This document shows positions 23,350-33,930 of a stretch of 64,000 nucleotides of DNA, piece by piece. The stretch is from Paraspadella gotoi (lineage: Eukaryota; Chaetognatha): contig CM119267.1 of assembly GCA_051294375.1 (NCBI GenBank), positions 13,880,186 through 13,944,185 of the forward strand. Reading direction: 5' to 3'. Made by a program: the position numbers and the translations under genes. Under the pieces are notes generated by a model that did no database searches, was not told the DNA's origin, and was given only the letters and a program-made list of their open reading frames with translations. The first letter of the stretch is position 1, and each line of letters opens with the position of its first letter.

Positions 23350-25320
23350 ATCTTGGATTTCAATCCTGCACAAATCTTCGCGAGTCGAAACTTCTTGTAA
23401 ACAAATTCTTCTTTGAAAATGAAATATTTCTGAATACACTGTAAACAAAAATTATTAGCGATTCCTTATTTCTAACCTCTATGTCGTAGTAGGTTGGCCC
23501 AACAAGAAAAAAATATTAAACTAAACCTAAAACGAAATTCAATACCTATCACAATTACTAAAACCCGAAACAATACCAAAAACCAAAAAAATCGAATACC
23601 CTAAGAAACAAATCAGTTCTGATCTGCGGATGCAATAAATCTAGGAACTTACTTTAATTGGTAATTTCTATTTTAAGCATCCGTCTGCCGTTGCACGAGA
23701 ATAACTACGGCAAGCGTAAAACTAGAGACAAACGGACTGGGCGACCCTTCAAACCCTGCCAAAAAAATAAACCAGCAATAACATGGTAATCCCCTCCGCT
23801 TGCCGCTAGGCTCCCTTCATTCCAGCTCCTGGCTAACTATTTATTAACAGGGAGAACATATCAAAAAAGTGAGACGTAAAAGTACCGAACGAATTACGCA
23901 ACCAGACTGACCTGCCACAGAAAGCCGGACATATAACTGTAAGGGACGGGTAAAGTACTTAAAGGGTTCATCGGTTAAGAGTCCTTGCCCGCCTAAAGAG
24001 GAAGAACGGTGTCTAACAAGTAACCTTCTCGTTACGAATGCCGAAAAAAAAATTGAGTTCCCGACGATTTCTCTCAACCAATTCTTACGTGAACGGCCGT
24101 GTGTACAAGAGAAAAGCCGCCGCCTTGCGGCGCGCAGGGAGACAGTCTTGAACAGGGTTGACCGATCACTCAAAAACCTAAAAAGTTGTGAATATTTTAG
24201 CATCAACTCACAAAGCTCCGTCCGTCTAGAGACTTTTGAAACGTTGAGGCAAAAAATTTTATCAAAGCGAAAAATGTTAGGGGCAAAACTATGCTAAAAT
24301 AATAAACTATCAAGGAGATAATCTATATTTTACTTCCTTACTCTAAAGTCGTAACATACATAAATCTCCCTAGAGCTATCAAAAAAAATCACAACTATAA
24401 CATACAAAAATGGGGGACAAGATGGGGTGTTTTTTAAGCAGTGGGGTGGTTATTGCCACGAACACTCACAAAGAGGGTTTCGTTCTTCCGCTCTGTTGTT
24501 CTTCTGGTCGGGAAAGAAACACCTTTGGCGAGCGTCTGGTTTGTTTCCTCCTCTCACATCAACCAAAAAACCTTGACCTAGACTCAATTTCACCTTTTTC
24601 TCAACTCTAAAAACACAGAACAATCTAAAATAAAAAACCAAAAATACCAACTTTGCTTATTTAGTGGGTTAAGGACTTTATTTCTACAAAAACGAAAAAA
24701 TATCAAATATTTTCTAAAAACAACAAAGTATCTTTTAAAAACAATACTTTTCCTAAAAAATCACTAAATTTTCACTTGTCAAAAATGCCGTACCCACGCG
24801 CCACGATACGGATAAGGAACGAACCTTGTTCGGTTACAAAAAACGAAAAATTTTCGAAAAATATAGCAAAAAATGTTAAGTCCCAAAAAATACAAGGAAA
24901 AGAACTACGCGTAGTTTAATTTGTAATGCTTGGGGGAAAACGGGGGAAAATCCAAACTTTCTCCCGAGCGTTAAGTCGTCGAAGAATCTGAGAAAAGGCG
25001 ATGTTTAAAAAACGCTTTATCCGAGATAATCGAAGCCGTACGATCGCATTAAGCTGAGTTAACCTACCCGAAAACAAAACACACAAAATAACATAAAACA
25101 AATTTGATTAAAACTAAAATATTAAGAAAAAACGTAAGTATACAATCAATTATTTTCAGAAATGCGCCGACGCAAGTTCCGCACGATTCAACGCAACTTC
25201 AAATTCGATAGACCTCAGCCGTTAAATTCGTCTCACGATCCGAGCGTCACTAGCGACCGGAAGTCATGTCATCGTCGCCGAAAGCGGATTTAACGAGCTA
25301 AAACACTGAAAAACAATGTT
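23350..25320. other. AT-rich DNA without recognised features
   Basis: Mostly A-rich on the plus strand, with short A runs and no tandem arrays. Minus-strand frames at 23844-24206 and 24916-25101 have no recognisable motif. CpG density rises after about 25140. Confidence 0.5.
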
Positions 25321-25566
25321 TGTAAACTTACGGTCGCCATCGACGATGCCATCGCAAACGCACGTGCCGCTTACACAATACCAACGAGAAAAGAAAAGAA
25401 ATTTTTCCGTTTGGCACAACGCGAAAAATTCCAAACATTCACGATGTGAACGAAATTGTAGAAATCCGTGACGAAACAAAACGGCGAGAAATGAGCGCGA
25501 GACATGAGAGAAAGGCAAAAAATCGAGATTGAAAAAAGGTCAAGTAGAAACATTGGTCAAACGAGA

Positions 25567-25608
25567 GAGGCTTGGTACGGGCCGACTTCCGTTGCACGAC
25601 CAAGCCTC
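25567..25608. repeat. 10 bp perfect inverted repeat near gap
   Basis: GAGGCTTGGT (25567-25576) and ACCAAGCCTC (25599-25608) with a 22-base loop that carries an ACTTCCG (ETS-like) site. It sits in CpG-rich sequence just before the 25-N join. Confidence 0.75.
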
Positions 25609-25646
25609 ACGAACGCTCACCGCCGGCCCCAATCCTTCTTCTTTTT

Positions 25647-25671
25647 NNNNNNNNNNNNNNNNNNNNNNNNN
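25647..25671. other. 25-N scaffold join
   Basis: Fixed-size join. Sequence on the two sides is unrelated in composition (CpG-rich before, AT-rich after). Confidence 0.97.
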
Positions 25672-25811
25672 TAGTTTCTTACTGTCCTGCATCTAAAGAA
25701 AATATTTAAAATATTATATAATCAATATTATAAAAAATATTTGATAAATATTAAAAAATATATAATTTATAATTTTTTTTTAAAAAATCACTGAAAAAAC
25801 AATTTACCAAT

Positions 25812-25866
25812 TGCTTTATGAAATTGGTACAACCAATATAAAAATTATCCATTCATTTAATAATAT
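25812..25866 (+). mobile_element. Hairpin-ended AT-rich repeat, copy 1
   Basis: Opens with the ATTGGT-ACA-ACCAAT hairpin (25823-25837), then ATAAAAATTATCCATTCATT. The same block is found at 46927, 52193 and 52530. Family unknown; too short to say whether it is a SINE or MITE remnant. Confidence 0.65.
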
Positions 25867-26248
25867 GTAATAACTACAGAAGTTTTCTTTGTTAAATTTT
25901 TAAAATTTAGGTATCCTATAAAATGGTCCATACTTGTACGCATATTCACCAGACAGTACCATTGGGACACACTGACAGTGTCACTGTACGAATATTTATT
26001 ACGATTTTAAAAATCATTAAGAGTTTTAGAGTAATGATTTTTTGAATTTGTAGATCCAGGTCATCAGGAACTTAAATGATGCGAAAAATAAATTAGTGAA
26101 AAGTGAAAATTACTCGGGATCAGGAATATAAAAAAAGATGGATGAGAAAACTTGTAAAAAAAATGAAAGGAAAGGCTTCGTGAAAAGAGAAGCTGAAAGT
26201 AGCGGTGTGGGAGGTGCTTCGAATGACGGGCACTGTGGAGACAGAAAG

Positions 26249-26279
<31 letters not shown>

Positions 26280-26476
26280 NNNNNNNNNNNNNNNNNNNNN
26301 NNNNNNNNNNNNNNNNNNNNNNNNNNNNNNNNNNNNNNNNNNNNNNNNNNNNNNNNNNNNNNNNNNNNNNNNNNNNNNNNNNNNNNNNNNNNNNNNNNNN
26401 NNNNNNNNNNNNNNNNNNNNNNNNNNNNNNNNNNNNNNNNNNNNNNNNNNNNNNNNNNNNNNNNNNNNNNNNNNNN
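26280..26476. other. Sized gap (197 N) inside a CT run
   Basis: Both flanks are CT repeats, so the missing sequence is almost certainly microsatellite. Frames crossing it are spurious. Confidence 0.95.
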
Positions 26477-26510
<34 letters not shown>

Positions 26511-26738
26511 TCTCCAGAAAATTCGGGCGAGTCGTCGAAGGTTAAAGAAAGGATCCTTTACAAAATGAAAAGCAGTGAAACTTCTTCGACATCGTCGGAG
26601 CTCAAAAGAATCGAGAGCCGCGATGTGAAAAAAAAAGGGAAAAAAAGGTGGCGGGAACCAAAGGGTTCCGCGTTTTCTGGCAGAGAATAGAAAGAGGCGA
26701 AAACCCGGCGCACCTGCGATCGAGGAAAAAATGACGAG

Positions 26739-26884
26739 NNNNNNNNNNNNNNNNNNNNNNNNNNNNNNNNNNNNNNNNNNNNNNNNNNNNNNNNNNNNNN
26801 NNNNNNNNNNNNNNNNNNNNNNNNNNNNNNNNNNNNNNNNNNNNNNNNNNNNNNNNNNNNNNNNNNNNNNNNNNNNNNNNNNNN
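26739..26884. other. Sized gap (146 N) next to a GA run
   Basis: The right flank starts with GA repeats. Confidence 0.95.
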
Positions 26885-26999
26885 GAGAGAGAAATAAAAA
26901 AATAAAAGAGCATCGGGTAAACAGAAAAGGGGAGGGAAAAACGAGGGATAAACACGACGGAATTACTCGCGAGTCAAATATGATGAGTACAGCCTCACA

Positions 27000-27470
27000 A
27001 CGACGAAACTAGGGGGAAATTCAGTATGGAACGAGAGAGAGGGGTAAAGCGAGGAAGGAAGGGCAAAGTTTTGTATTGTATTAAAACAATAAGGGTTGTT
27101 TTATATCATTACATTGCACAAGAAAGAGAGAGAGAGAGATGGAAAAAGGGGATATCAGAATAAAACGTGAGAGAGAGAAAGAGTGATAGACAGTGGAAAG
27201 GAAAAACTGAAAAAGTAAAAAGAGAAATCTCAAGGGGGTTAGATCGCCTTGTTGCGAATACAGAGAGAACTTAAGGGAAAAAGAGAGAGAGAGAGAAAGA
27301 GAAGTAAAGGAAGCAGAGAGAAATAAGGTAAAGAATTAGAGTATTAGAAAATAAGAGAGATATCATTCGACAATAACAAGGAAACATGAAAGTGAGAATT
27401 ATTAAATAAAGGAATGCAAGAATTCTATGAGAGAGACCTTTCAGTTGATGTCACATTGTCGCGGTTTACT
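27000..27470. other. Purine-rich tract, no gene
   Basis: GA-rich sequence with short GA runs and scattered AT. No convincing frame. Confidence 0.6.
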
Positions 27471-27584
27471 CTCTTTTTTTTCTGTCTTTGGTGACGATTT
27501 TTGTTTACGATTTCCGCCTTTCCTTTTCGATTGACCCTAAGAAGAAATGTGAGAGAGTGATAGAGGCGTCGACGTGGGGGGGGG

Positions 27585-27866
27585 NNNNNNNNNNNNNNNN
27601 NNNNNNNNNNNNNNNNNNNNNNNNNNNNNNNNNNNNNNNNNNNNNNNNNNNNNNNNNNNNNNNNNNNNNNNNNNNNNNNNNNNNNNNNNNNNNNNNNNNN
27701 NNNNNNNNNNNNNNNNNNNNNNNNNNNNNNNNNNNNNNNNNNNNNNNNNNNNNNNNNNNNNNNNNNNNNNNNNNNNNNNNNNNNNNNNNNNNNNNNNNNN
27801 NNNNNNNNNNNNNNNNNNNNNNNNNNNNNNNNNNNNNNNNNNNNNNNNNNNNNNNNNNNNNNNNNN
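27585..27866. other. Sized gap (282 N) after a G run
   Basis: Preceded by nine G. Frames made of unknown residues here are meaningless. Confidence 0.95.
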
Positions 27867-28127
27867 TGAGAAAAGAGCTGTGTTTCCGCTGCCTAATTCG
27901 GTTGTAGAATTGGTTGTTTTAATTTTAATATTATTTATATTTTATTATAAACACTTTTATAACTAATGAAAATTTTCATAGAAACTTTCTAATTTAGTCG
28001 TTGGTAAAATCCGGTACAATGTGACAATAGAATGATATTAAAAAAGAAAGGAAGGAAAAAGCAAAGTGAAACTGATAATGATAATGATAATGATTTATGG
28101 ATTTAATACTGCTTTATGTATGGACTG

Positions 28128-28153
28128 ACAGAGAGAGAGAGAGAGAGAGAGAG
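28128..28153. repeat. (GA)n microsatellite
   Basis: Short GA run about 30 bp upstream of the inverted repeat and X-box cluster. Confidence 0.9.
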
Positions 28154-28181
28154 TCGCGGTCGGGATCTTTTCTTAAGTTTT

Positions 28182-28242
28182 TTCCTCCGTTACTAAGTCA
28201 TGGAATTCGTCTCCATGGAAACGGAGGAAGCAATCACGTGAT
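28182..28242. promoter_or_regulatory. X-box (RFX-like) and E-box inside nested hairpin
   Basis: GTCTCCATGGAAAC at 28209-28222 closely matches the imperfect inverted X-box bound by RFX factors in animals. ATCACGTGAT at 28233-28242 is a perfect palindrome around the E-box CACGTG. The X-box lies within an outer inverted repeat TTCCTCCGTT (28182-28191) / AACGGAGGAA (28220-28229) and holds CATGG/CCATG as an inner pair. This is the densest set of recognisable sites in the window. No adjacent gene is visible within a kilobase, so the target is unknown. Confidence 0.4.
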
Positions 28243-28576
28243 CCGTGAATTACGGCCACGGAGCTAAAATGCATCGGCGAAACAATATATTACTTTTCGA
28301 AGGTTTTGGTTCCATTGGGATTAAAATAATCATCCAGGTTGTATAAGGAGTACCTTGATCAGCAAAGTAGAGAAATAATTTTACGTTTGATTATCTACAT
28401 TCAGTTTTTTTTATTATCATATATAAAATAATAGTTAAGAATTTCTAATTTACGATAGTTGAATACATTATTCCGTTTAAGCTCTGTACGGTGATCCAAA
28501 AAAATCGCTGAAACCGACTGGAGTTTGAAAAACCGAGTTTTTCGTCCCGAAAACCCATAAAATTAAGAGGGGAGAA

Positions 28577-28584
<8 letters not shown>

Positions 28585-28631
<47 letters not shown>
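28585..28631. repeat. (GA)n microsatellite
   Basis: Perfect GA run of about 46 bp after a GATA unit. Confidence 0.95.
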
Positions 28632-28634
<3 letters not shown>

Positions 28635-28769
28635 AATTTTCCGACTTGGAGTCGCGACGAAGTGAAGAAAATGGTTTTTTTTCTTCTTAAAAACCAAATA
28701 GAAAAAAAAAAAGAAGGAAAAGAAATCCAAGTTTTTTGGGTTTTTTCCATTTTTTCAATTTCGTCTCCG

Positions 28770-28779
28770 NNNNNNNNNN
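28770..28779. other. 10-N gap
   Basis: Short run of N in unique sequence, different in size from the 25-N joins. Confidence 0.95.
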
Positions 28780-29159
28780 GAGGAGTTCCTCCTAAAATCA
28801 CAGTGGAATCGCGTTAATCCGATGATTTTTTGGATACGAAGATTTTCTTTTTTTCCCTTTTTTTTCTTTTTTTTTTTTCGCCGCGATCGATGAAAATCAT
28901 TCAGATTTCTTCTTTTTTTTGTGATAAAGGTTTAACCCTTTCGCCGGAATCTTTCGAATGTAAAAATAAAACTCATATATTATCAAATGATTAATTAATT
29001 AAATTAAAAATAAAATGTATATTGCATAATCCTCTTCGAAGAGCGAATCGATTGAAAAAAAAAAGCTTTGGACAATTAGCCGATTTACTAGAAGATTACC
29101 ACGCGACCGAGAACCCCTTTGCTCACATCCTCCCCCTCGCCTCAGACTTCGATTAGGGA

Positions 29160-29220
29160 TTAAGATTGAGATTTTCTTCGTCGTCATCGTCGTTTTCGTC
29201 ATCGTCGTCGTCGTCGAAAT
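29160..29220. repeat. (CGT)n-rich tract
   Basis: Interrupted CGT/CAT triplets. Confidence 0.85.
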
Positions 29221-29393
29221 CAGCGTCCCGTTCCGCTAAACCAATATTTTTTTCCGATTATTTTTTCGTTAAATCGAAATGTGGTTGACATCAACCTCGC
29301 CCGCTGGACACGTCATCATTCATGATATCACGATCACCACGACCTTGGTCGCTGTCATAGTCGTCGTCTTCGTCATAGTCGTCGTTTTCATCT

Positions 29394-29394
<1 letters not shown>

Positions 29395-29426
<32 letters not shown>

Positions 29427-29995
29427 GCCCCGCCCAGCCGTCGCCATTGTTTTTATGGTTAGTACGTATCTTCCTCGTTCTCGGTGTCCTCGTCTTTCTC
29501 CATCGTCGATGTGAGAAAAAANNNNNNNNNNNNNNNNNNNNNNNNNNNNNNNNNNNNNNNNNNNNNNNNNNNNNNNNNNNNNNNNNNNNNNNNNNNNNNN
29601 NNNNNNNNNNNNNNNNNNNNNNNNNNNNNNNNNNNNNNNNNNNNNNNNNNNNNNNNNNNNNNNNNNNNNNNNNNNNNNNNNNNNNNNNNNNNNNNNNNNN
29701 NNNNNNNNNNNNNNNNNNNNNNNNNNNNNNNNNNNNNNNNNNNNNNNNNNNNNNNNNNNNNNNNNNNNNNNNNNNNNNNNNNNNNNNNNNNNNNNNNNNN
29801 NNNNNNNNNGAGAGAGAGAGAGAGAGAGAGAGAATGAACCAGAGACGAAGGATTCATCTCTCGCAGACTCAAAGCCCAAAGTGTTTTGAGTTTCCGACTT
29901 AATCACCGGCGCGACGAAACGGGGAGAAGAATCTCTATTCGCGCCTTCGACGGGTCGTTCCGGGGGTAGCGGGACATTGGAGTGATTAACGCTTC
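29395..29995. repeat. Left arm of second inverted repeat
   Basis: Reverse complement of 30285-30930. Landmarks shared in order are the CGT run and the GCCCCGCCCAGCCGTCGCCA block, the TTTTATGGTTAGTACGTATC block, a GAGAAAAAA edge beside a GA/CT run, the TTCATCTCTCGCAGACTC-like block, and a GGCGCGAATAGAG-like block. It ends at the 25-N join. Confidence 0.88.
29522..29809. other. Sized gap (288 N) beside a GA run
   Basis: The other arm is sequenced across this interval and contains CT runs with unique sequence between them (about 30467-30800). That gives the likely content of the gap. Confidence 0.95.
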
Positions 29996-30020
29996 NNNNN
30001 NNNNNNNNNNNNNNNNNNNN
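29996..30020. other. 25-N scaffold join at arm end
   Basis: Lies exactly where the left arm of the second inverted repeat stops, the same arrangement as at 7157-7181. Confidence 0.97.
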
Positions 30021-30155
30021 TTTCTCTCTCTTTCCTCTCTCTTCTCTACTTTCTCATCTCTCCTCATTCCCTCCCAGTCTCTGTCTCCTCTCTCATCGTC
30101 TCTCCTCTCTCTCGTCTCTCTCTCCTCTCTCTCTCTCTCTCTCATCTCTCTCTCA
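30021..30155. repeat. (CT)n-rich microsatellite
   Basis: CT repeats with CAT and GTC interruptions between the join and the right arm. Confidence 0.9.
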
Positions 30156-30284
30156 AGTAAATCGTAATTGCCTCTGCCTCCTAATTCAACGACCAAATCT
30201 CACCGTTATTCCGCTTCACCTCGTAATTTCCCCAGAATGCTTCGCTTCCGTTCTCACCCCTCGCCTTCCAGCCCCGAGATCCGG

Positions 30285-30500
30285 AGAAGCGTTAATCAAC
30301 TCAATGTCCGCTACCGACGCGGAACGACGCCGTGCGAAGGCGCAATAGAGATTCTTGCTCCCCGTTCGGTCGCGGATGAGCAGCACCGGGTGATTAAGGT
30401 GGACTCAAAACAATTTGGGCCTTTGAGCTCTGCGAGAGAATGAATCCTTCGTCCTCTGGTTCAAAATTTCTCTCTCTCATCTTTCTCTCTCTCTCCTCGC

Positions 30501-30532
<32 letters not shown>

Positions 30533-30930
30533 CTCTCTCTCTCATCTCTTCTCTCTCCTCTCATCGTCTCTCTCTCTTCTCTCTCACTCATCCTCATCCT
30601 TTCCGGTTCGTAAAAGCGAGGACAAATTTTCCTCGACGATGACGAAATTTCCCGTCCTCCCTCCTTCGTCTTCTTCCTCTACATCGTTCTCCTCAGTCTC
30701 TCTCGCTTCGTCTCTCTCTCTCCTCTCGGCTCTCCAGTCTCTTCTCTCTCACTCTCTCTCCTCCGCTTTCATTCAAGAAAAAAAACAACGGAGAAAAAAT
30801 ATTATTTTTTCTCACATCGACGATGGACGAAAGACGAGGACAAAACTCCGAGAAACGAGGAAGATACGTACTAACCATAAAAACAAATGGCGACGGCTGG
30901 GGCGGGGCCTGACCGACGACGAACGCACGA
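30285..30930. repeat. Right arm of second inverted repeat
   Basis: Reverse complement of 29395-29995 with frequent one- to few-base insertions relative to it, such as an extra A in the ATAAAAACAAATGG block. It continues past the gap of the left arm, which shows what is missing there. About 265 bp of CT-rich spacer (30021-30284) separates the arm from the join. Confidence 0.88.
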
Positions 30931-31097
30931 CGAACGAACGACGAACGACGGAAGATGAATTACGAGAGAGAGAGAGAGAGAGAGAGAAACGTCCTATAAG
31001 AGATTAAGTAATGAGGAAATCCTCACCCAAATCACCCAATCGCTTCCTCACCTTTTAAATCCCATTCCTTCGTCACCACCCAACTGTTCATCGCCAC

Positions 31098-31100
31098 CAA

Positions 31101-31140
<40 letters not shown>
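31098..31140. repeat. (CGC)n trinucleotide run
   Basis: Near-perfect run of about 14 GCC/CGC units. It reads as poly-proline, poly-alanine or (on the minus strand) poly-glycine/arginine, none supported by context. Confidence 0.93.
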
Positions 31141-31141
<1 letters not shown>

Positions 31142-31677
31142 GACCGGGCGTTTCTCCTCGTCGCTCCGCCCCAATCTGCGCGCGAACGAGATTGCGTCTG
31201 CACCAAAATCGGTCCCCGAGTGACCGACTGTATCGGACGCGCCCGATTCCGGCGCCGATGAGCGACGCTGAGCGCCGGGCGAGATAGCGCCCAACGGCGT
31301 CGTAACCGTTGATGTCGTTGCGAGATGCGCCTCCACGGCAATCGAGAATTAGACGATTTTTTAGCCGGGATGTACTGCGATTCTTTGATACTGAAATACA
31401 TTATACAACTATACATATATGCTGCGTCGAGTATAAAGTAAATAATTTGAATAAATAAAATGAAATAAAACGATCTACTTTTCCTAAAAGTATTTACGAT
31501 AAAAAAAAATATTTTCGGAAAATCCGTTTCCCTTTTGTTTTGTACAGGAACAATAACATGAGAAATTTTTTCCTTCCTCGCTGACCTCAGCGCCCTTTGC
31601 GGTTATCTAGCGAACAACAAAAGATCATCGGTGAAAGGTGAGGTCTCGAGGGAACAGCTTTCGACCGGAGTCAACGA

Positions 31678-31678
31678 T

Positions 31679-31726
<48 letters not shown>

Positions 31727-31895
31727 GTCACGACCGTCACGACCGCCGCCGCAAGACAAAGCTGGTTTTAAACCATCAACCGTCATCGTCGTCGTCATCG
31801 TCGTCGTTATCGTCTTTCCCGCTGTTGAAAAGCGAAACGTCGTCGTTGGCTTTGGTCATCGTCGTCGTCATCGTCGTCGCCGTCATCGTCCCCCT
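31678..31895. repeat. (CGT)n runs
   Basis: A perfect run at 31678-31730 and interrupted CGT/CAT/CGC runs at 31783-31895. The plus-strand poly-serine frame starting at 31638 is a reading of this repeat. Confidence 0.92.
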
Positions 31896-31937
31896 GATGA
31901 GTTTCCGATCGAAATCCGAATTCCTTTGATCCCCCGG

Positions 31938-31984
31938 TGACGTAAGCGACGGCGAATGACGTCGAAGCCTAGACAATGACGTCA
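31938..31984. promoter_or_regulatory. Three CRE-like sites spaced 19-20 bp
   Basis: TGACGTAA (31938), TGACGTCG (31957) and the perfect palindrome TGACGTCA (31977) are spaced about two DNA turns apart, placing them on one face of the helix. TGACGTCA is the core bound by CREB/ATF bZIP factors. They follow CGT runs, so a chance origin by mutation of that repeat is possible. A downstream gene is not apparent. Confidence 0.35.
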
Positions 31985-32189
31985 CGTCTCGTCCACGTTC
32001 CCTCGCCCAGACGGACGCATTCCCCCTCCCGCCCCCACCCCAATTTCTCTTCTCAGTTTTCGTCTATCCCGATTAGCCCACGCCACCCCCGCTACGGTCC
32101 AACTACTGCCGGTGCTGCGCATTGTGCTGACTCTCTTCTAAAAAAAAACATATTAATCTCAACTACTCGTACCATTATGATGATGACGA

Positions 32190-32275
32190 TCAGAATATAT
32201 AATATATCATATATATACAATAAATATAAAATATATATAGTATATATATATATAATATTAAATAAATATAGAATA
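32190..32275. repeat. (TA)n-rich tract
   Basis: Interrupted TA/TAT repeats. Confidence 0.88.
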
Positions 32276-32449
32276 AAATATCCTCCATGTTTACTTAAAC
32301 TTAATCATTTAATTTAAAAAACAAAAAATTTATGACTTCCTAAACTACTTCGCCTCTCGTTTTTTATCCTTCCTTTTAATACTTACATATTCTGAATATT
32401 AATCTTGAACTATTTTAAAAAAAAAACTCAACTTTAAACTATTTCTCTC

Positions 32450-32605
32450 TTCTGTCCTTATCCGTTTCATTCAAAATATTCTAAAATCCAAACTAAACAA
32501 TAAAATAAATAACTCTCTCACTTTTCAATACTACTCTTCACTCTTCACTCTTCAAACAATCTGTGACCCAACCCTCTATCCCCAAACCACCCCTCCGACG
32601 GGTGG
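32450..32605 (+). repeat. Direct repeat shared with 38825-38975
   Basis: Shares an ACTCTTC triplet repeat followed by CAATCTG-GACCCAACCCT and a CCCAAACCACC block. Copies diverge abruptly after about 32605. The edge could mark a repeat-element boundary. Confidence 0.6.
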
Positions 32606-32822
32606 AGCTGGGAGAGGCGCGGGGGGAGGAAGAGGCCCTGGGTCGCGGGCCGAGTGCGGAAGACGGCGAAGGAGACGACGACAAAGACAAACGAGAAAAA
32701 GCGGACGGAGCGGCGACAAAACCACCAAGAACAGGGGGGCCAGATTCCAGACAGACTCACGAGGCGGGGTCTACCCCCGATGCAGAAGAAAAGAGAGAAG
32801 AGAGCAGTCTGCGGCACAGCTA

Positions 32823-33163
32823 ATGAAAAGAAGATACAGAAGTAAGCGACCACCGCTGGAACCAGAGCCAGACGACCGGAGAAAAGAGAGTAGCGAGAGG
32901 CCGTACCGCATCCAATGCCAGGAATACATTTTGATTGATTTTTTTGAATTTTTATAGGAATAGAAGCTCTCAAACACCACCGAATAATTAAGTCAAAATA
33001 CCTAGGCGCCCCAGTGAGCGCGAACTTCCCGCCAAGGAACCCGACGCGTGTGGTCGCGGCCCTGGACATTATAATTGATAATCAGCAGATAAAATGGAAA
33101 AAGGGAGAATCCGGGGAAGTGCCGATCCGGTGGTCGGTGCTCAAAGTGGAGCTACAAGTATAA
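32823..33163 (+). pseudogene. Uncharacterised short protein-like frames
   Basis: An ATG frame at 32823-32957 (44 codons, basic at the start and hydrophobic-acidic at the end) overlaps a second frame open from 32948 to a stop at 33163. The second frame lacks an ATG but reads like ordinary protein, with a KYLGAPVS stretch and a repeated-aliphatic ALDIIID stretch. TTTTTATAG at the junction (about 32949-32957) resembles a 3' splice site. It could be two exons, a frameshifted gene or chance. The 32.6-32.8 kb sequence upstream is GC-rich and open in several frames, so phase is not informative there. Confidence 0.2.
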
Positions 33164-33190
33164 TTAGAGAAGGTATGAAAAAAAAAGAGA

Positions 33191-33224
33191 AGAGCGATAT
33201 TTCTGTGCGCGGAGATATCGCTCT
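33191..33224. repeat. 10 bp perfect hairpin
   Basis: AGAGCGATAT (33191-33200) and ATATCGCTCT (33215-33224) with a 14-base loop, followed by CTTTTA. A T-rich 3' side resembles a bacterial terminator, but the context is eukaryotic. Confidence 0.75.
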
Positions 33225-33579
33225 CTTTTATGTCTTTGAGTGGTAAGAGAAGGGAGATAATTTTACGAAGCGGCACCGCTCGATTAAACATTGCTGAAAC
33301 CTCCATAGCAAAGTAAAGGATGAGACTACATAGACGAAACTTTCGCCTAGATATATATTGTAAGATTTCTAAGAATGTCATTTAGGACAATAACATAATT
33401 AAAAGAAAAAGAGAGGGAAAGAGACTATCAATAAAAGTTTTTGTTTGTAAATAAAACATAAATAAGATATATGAACATGGAATTTTAAAGATCTTGATAT
33501 AGAAAGGCCCAAATATAAATTTTCAACTCTATGATAATCAATTACTTTTAAAACCATGATTGGCAAAACAAGCGTGACG

Positions 33580-33609
33580 CAGACGACGACGACGACGACG
33601 ACGACGACT
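33580..33609. repeat. (ACG)n run
   Basis: About ten perfect ACG units. Confidence 0.93.
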
Positions 33610-33880
33610 TACGGCACAAAGAAGTGAAAGCGAATTATTATAACCGGCTTCCGGTCTGTCTCGATAGGAAGAAAGAACAGGAAAAATATTAATTAGATGA
33701 ACTATATAAAGAAATAATTTTCATAGGTTAAACACATTATTAAATTTCGAATTATATCCGAAAGAAGCTTTACAACGAGAATTTAAAATATAGAAACAAA
33801 TTTTAAATTACTCTGATCGACTCTGAAGCAAAGAAAGAACAAAACAATAATTTAAAGTATTAATTTTATAAGTCAGATCC

Positions 33881-33930
33881 TGTAGCTCAATCGCACTCCC
33901 GATGTATAGCCCGAGATTCGAATCCATGGT
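33881..33930 (+). mobile_element. tRNA-like sequence, probable SINE head
   Basis: TAGCTCAATCGCACTCC (33883-33899) resembles a pol III box A and GAGATTCGAATCC (33913-33925) closely matches box B, at roughly tRNA spacing. T-stem pairing is poor and the acceptor stem does not close, so it is not a functional tRNA. A tRNA-derived SINE head or tRNA pseudogene is more likely. A CpG-containing body follows to about 34080. Confidence 0.4.

Noticed and set aside
25326-25352. 26-base mini-intron from GTAAGT to TTTTTCAG on the minus strand
   Set aside because: Splice signals fit, but 26 bases is below the size of normal animal introns. Only the 5' site is kept as a weak observation.
19800-25646. Complete retrotransposon or large DNA transposon
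   Set aside because: The region lacks microsatellites and has a few protein-like frames, but I found no reverse transcriptase, integrase or transposase motif and no terminal repeats.
33191-33224. Rho-independent terminator
   Set aside because: Stem and T-rich tail look like one, but the surroundings are eukaryotic with no bacterial-type gene.
33881-33930. Functional tRNA gene
   Set aside because: Box A and box B are recognisable, but T-stem and acceptor stem do not pair properly. Listed as a SINE head or tRNA relic instead.
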